From: a virus
Reading direction: 5' to 3' (one strand)
DNA: 20,075 nt
IMG/VR virus record: IMGVR_UViG_3300022693_000337
Location: 1 to 20,075 of that record
Positions 19,835 to 20,075 of the stretch are shown in pieces (the first letter of the stretch is position 1; the number at the start of each line of letters is the position of its first letter). The notes under the pieces are model-generated. The model saw only the letters and a program-made list of their open reading frames with translations, searched no databases and was not told where the DNA came from. Both the position numbers and the translations under genes were made by a program.

Positions 19835-20075
19835 ATGAACATCTATTACGTAGGTATTGACCAGTCCTACAGAAACTCAGGAATTGTCGTATTGGACAAT
19901 GAAGACAACGTTGTTAAGTTTGAAGTTGTCCAGACTTTAAAAGATGACGGCGATTACTTCACACGTTCAAAGAATGCTGCGGAATCCATTGCAAATGTTA
20001 TCCGCACGATTGATGAATATAGTGATGCGGAATCTTTTGCAATCGGTATAGAAGGCTTGGCATTTGGTATGCGGG
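19835..20075 (+). CDS. RuvC-like Holliday junction resolvase (partial)
   Basis: The first 80 codons are present; the gene runs off the window. ATG at 19835 has GGAGG upstream, 8 nt away. The start MNIYYVGIDQSYRNSGIVVL contains the first catalytic Asp (D9) of the RNase H/RuvC fold, and IGIEGLAFGMR near the cut has the following Glu. It would cleave branched DNA during phage recombination and packaging. It is coupled to the exonuclease gene. Confidence 0.85.
   Translation, partial: MNIYYVGIDQSYRNSGIVVLDNEDNVVKFEVVQTLKDDGDYFTRSKNAAESIANVIRTIDEYSDAESFAIGIEGLAFGMR

Overview
The window looks like the early and DNA-replication part of a lytic tailed phage with a T7-like replisome, probably a podovirus of a Gram-negative host. 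This rests on a PhoH-like ATPase, a fused primase-helicase, a family A DNA polymerase that ends like T7 gp5, a gp2.5-type single-stranded DNA-binding protein, a T7 gp6/FEN-type 5'-3' exonuclease and the start of a RuvC-like resolvase, all in one rightward block. No phage RNA polymerase is seen here and the promoters I can find look like host sigma70 sites. The combination (PhoH, T7-like replisome, no RNA polymerase nearby) recalls marine SIO1-like podoviruses, but that placement is inference. The DNA is AT-rich, and genes are tightly packed with strong Shine-Dalgarno (SD) sites.

Layout. (1) Positions 99-3951, minus strand: a dozen very small genes of unknown function. Several sit directly behind their own sigma70-like promoter, and the block ends at a rho-independent terminator (99-121). 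(2) Positions 3998-7177, minus strand: an operon of small unknown genes plus a SleB/Hydrolase_2-type cell-wall hydrolase, ending at a stem-loop (3957-3981). (3) Positions 7289-8545, minus strand: a second small operon ending at a strong stem-loop (7244-7276). (4) Positions 8546-9047: a mostly non-coding divergent control region with a leftward promoter (TTGACA at 8606-8611), an AT-rich tract of palindromes and direct repeats, and a rightward promoter (TTGACA at 8799-8804). (5) Positions 9048-11577, plus strand: small unknown genes with near-identical ribosome binding sites. (6) Positions 11605-20075, plus strand: the replication module, with a terminator (18852-18887) between the SSB and exonuclease genes.

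The most notable feature is a 268-nt group I intron (16117-16384). It interrupts the DNA polymerase gene exactly between the His and Asp codons of catalytic motif C (H|DE). Joining the exons gives a 706-residue enzyme ending GRNWAEIH. A free-standing NUMOD4/HNH homing endonuclease gene lies 11 nt after the second exon, an arrangement that suggests collaborative homing.

How the genes may work together: the primase-helicase, polymerase and SSB would form the replication fork. Both the helicase and the SSB end in acidic tails with a C-terminal Tyr, resembling the acidic-Phe tails by which T7 gp4 and gp2.5 contact the polymerase. The exonuclease and resolvase would act in primer removal, host DNA breakdown and recombination. 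The leftward small genes have the organisation of host-takeover genes, but their functions cannot be read from sequence alone.
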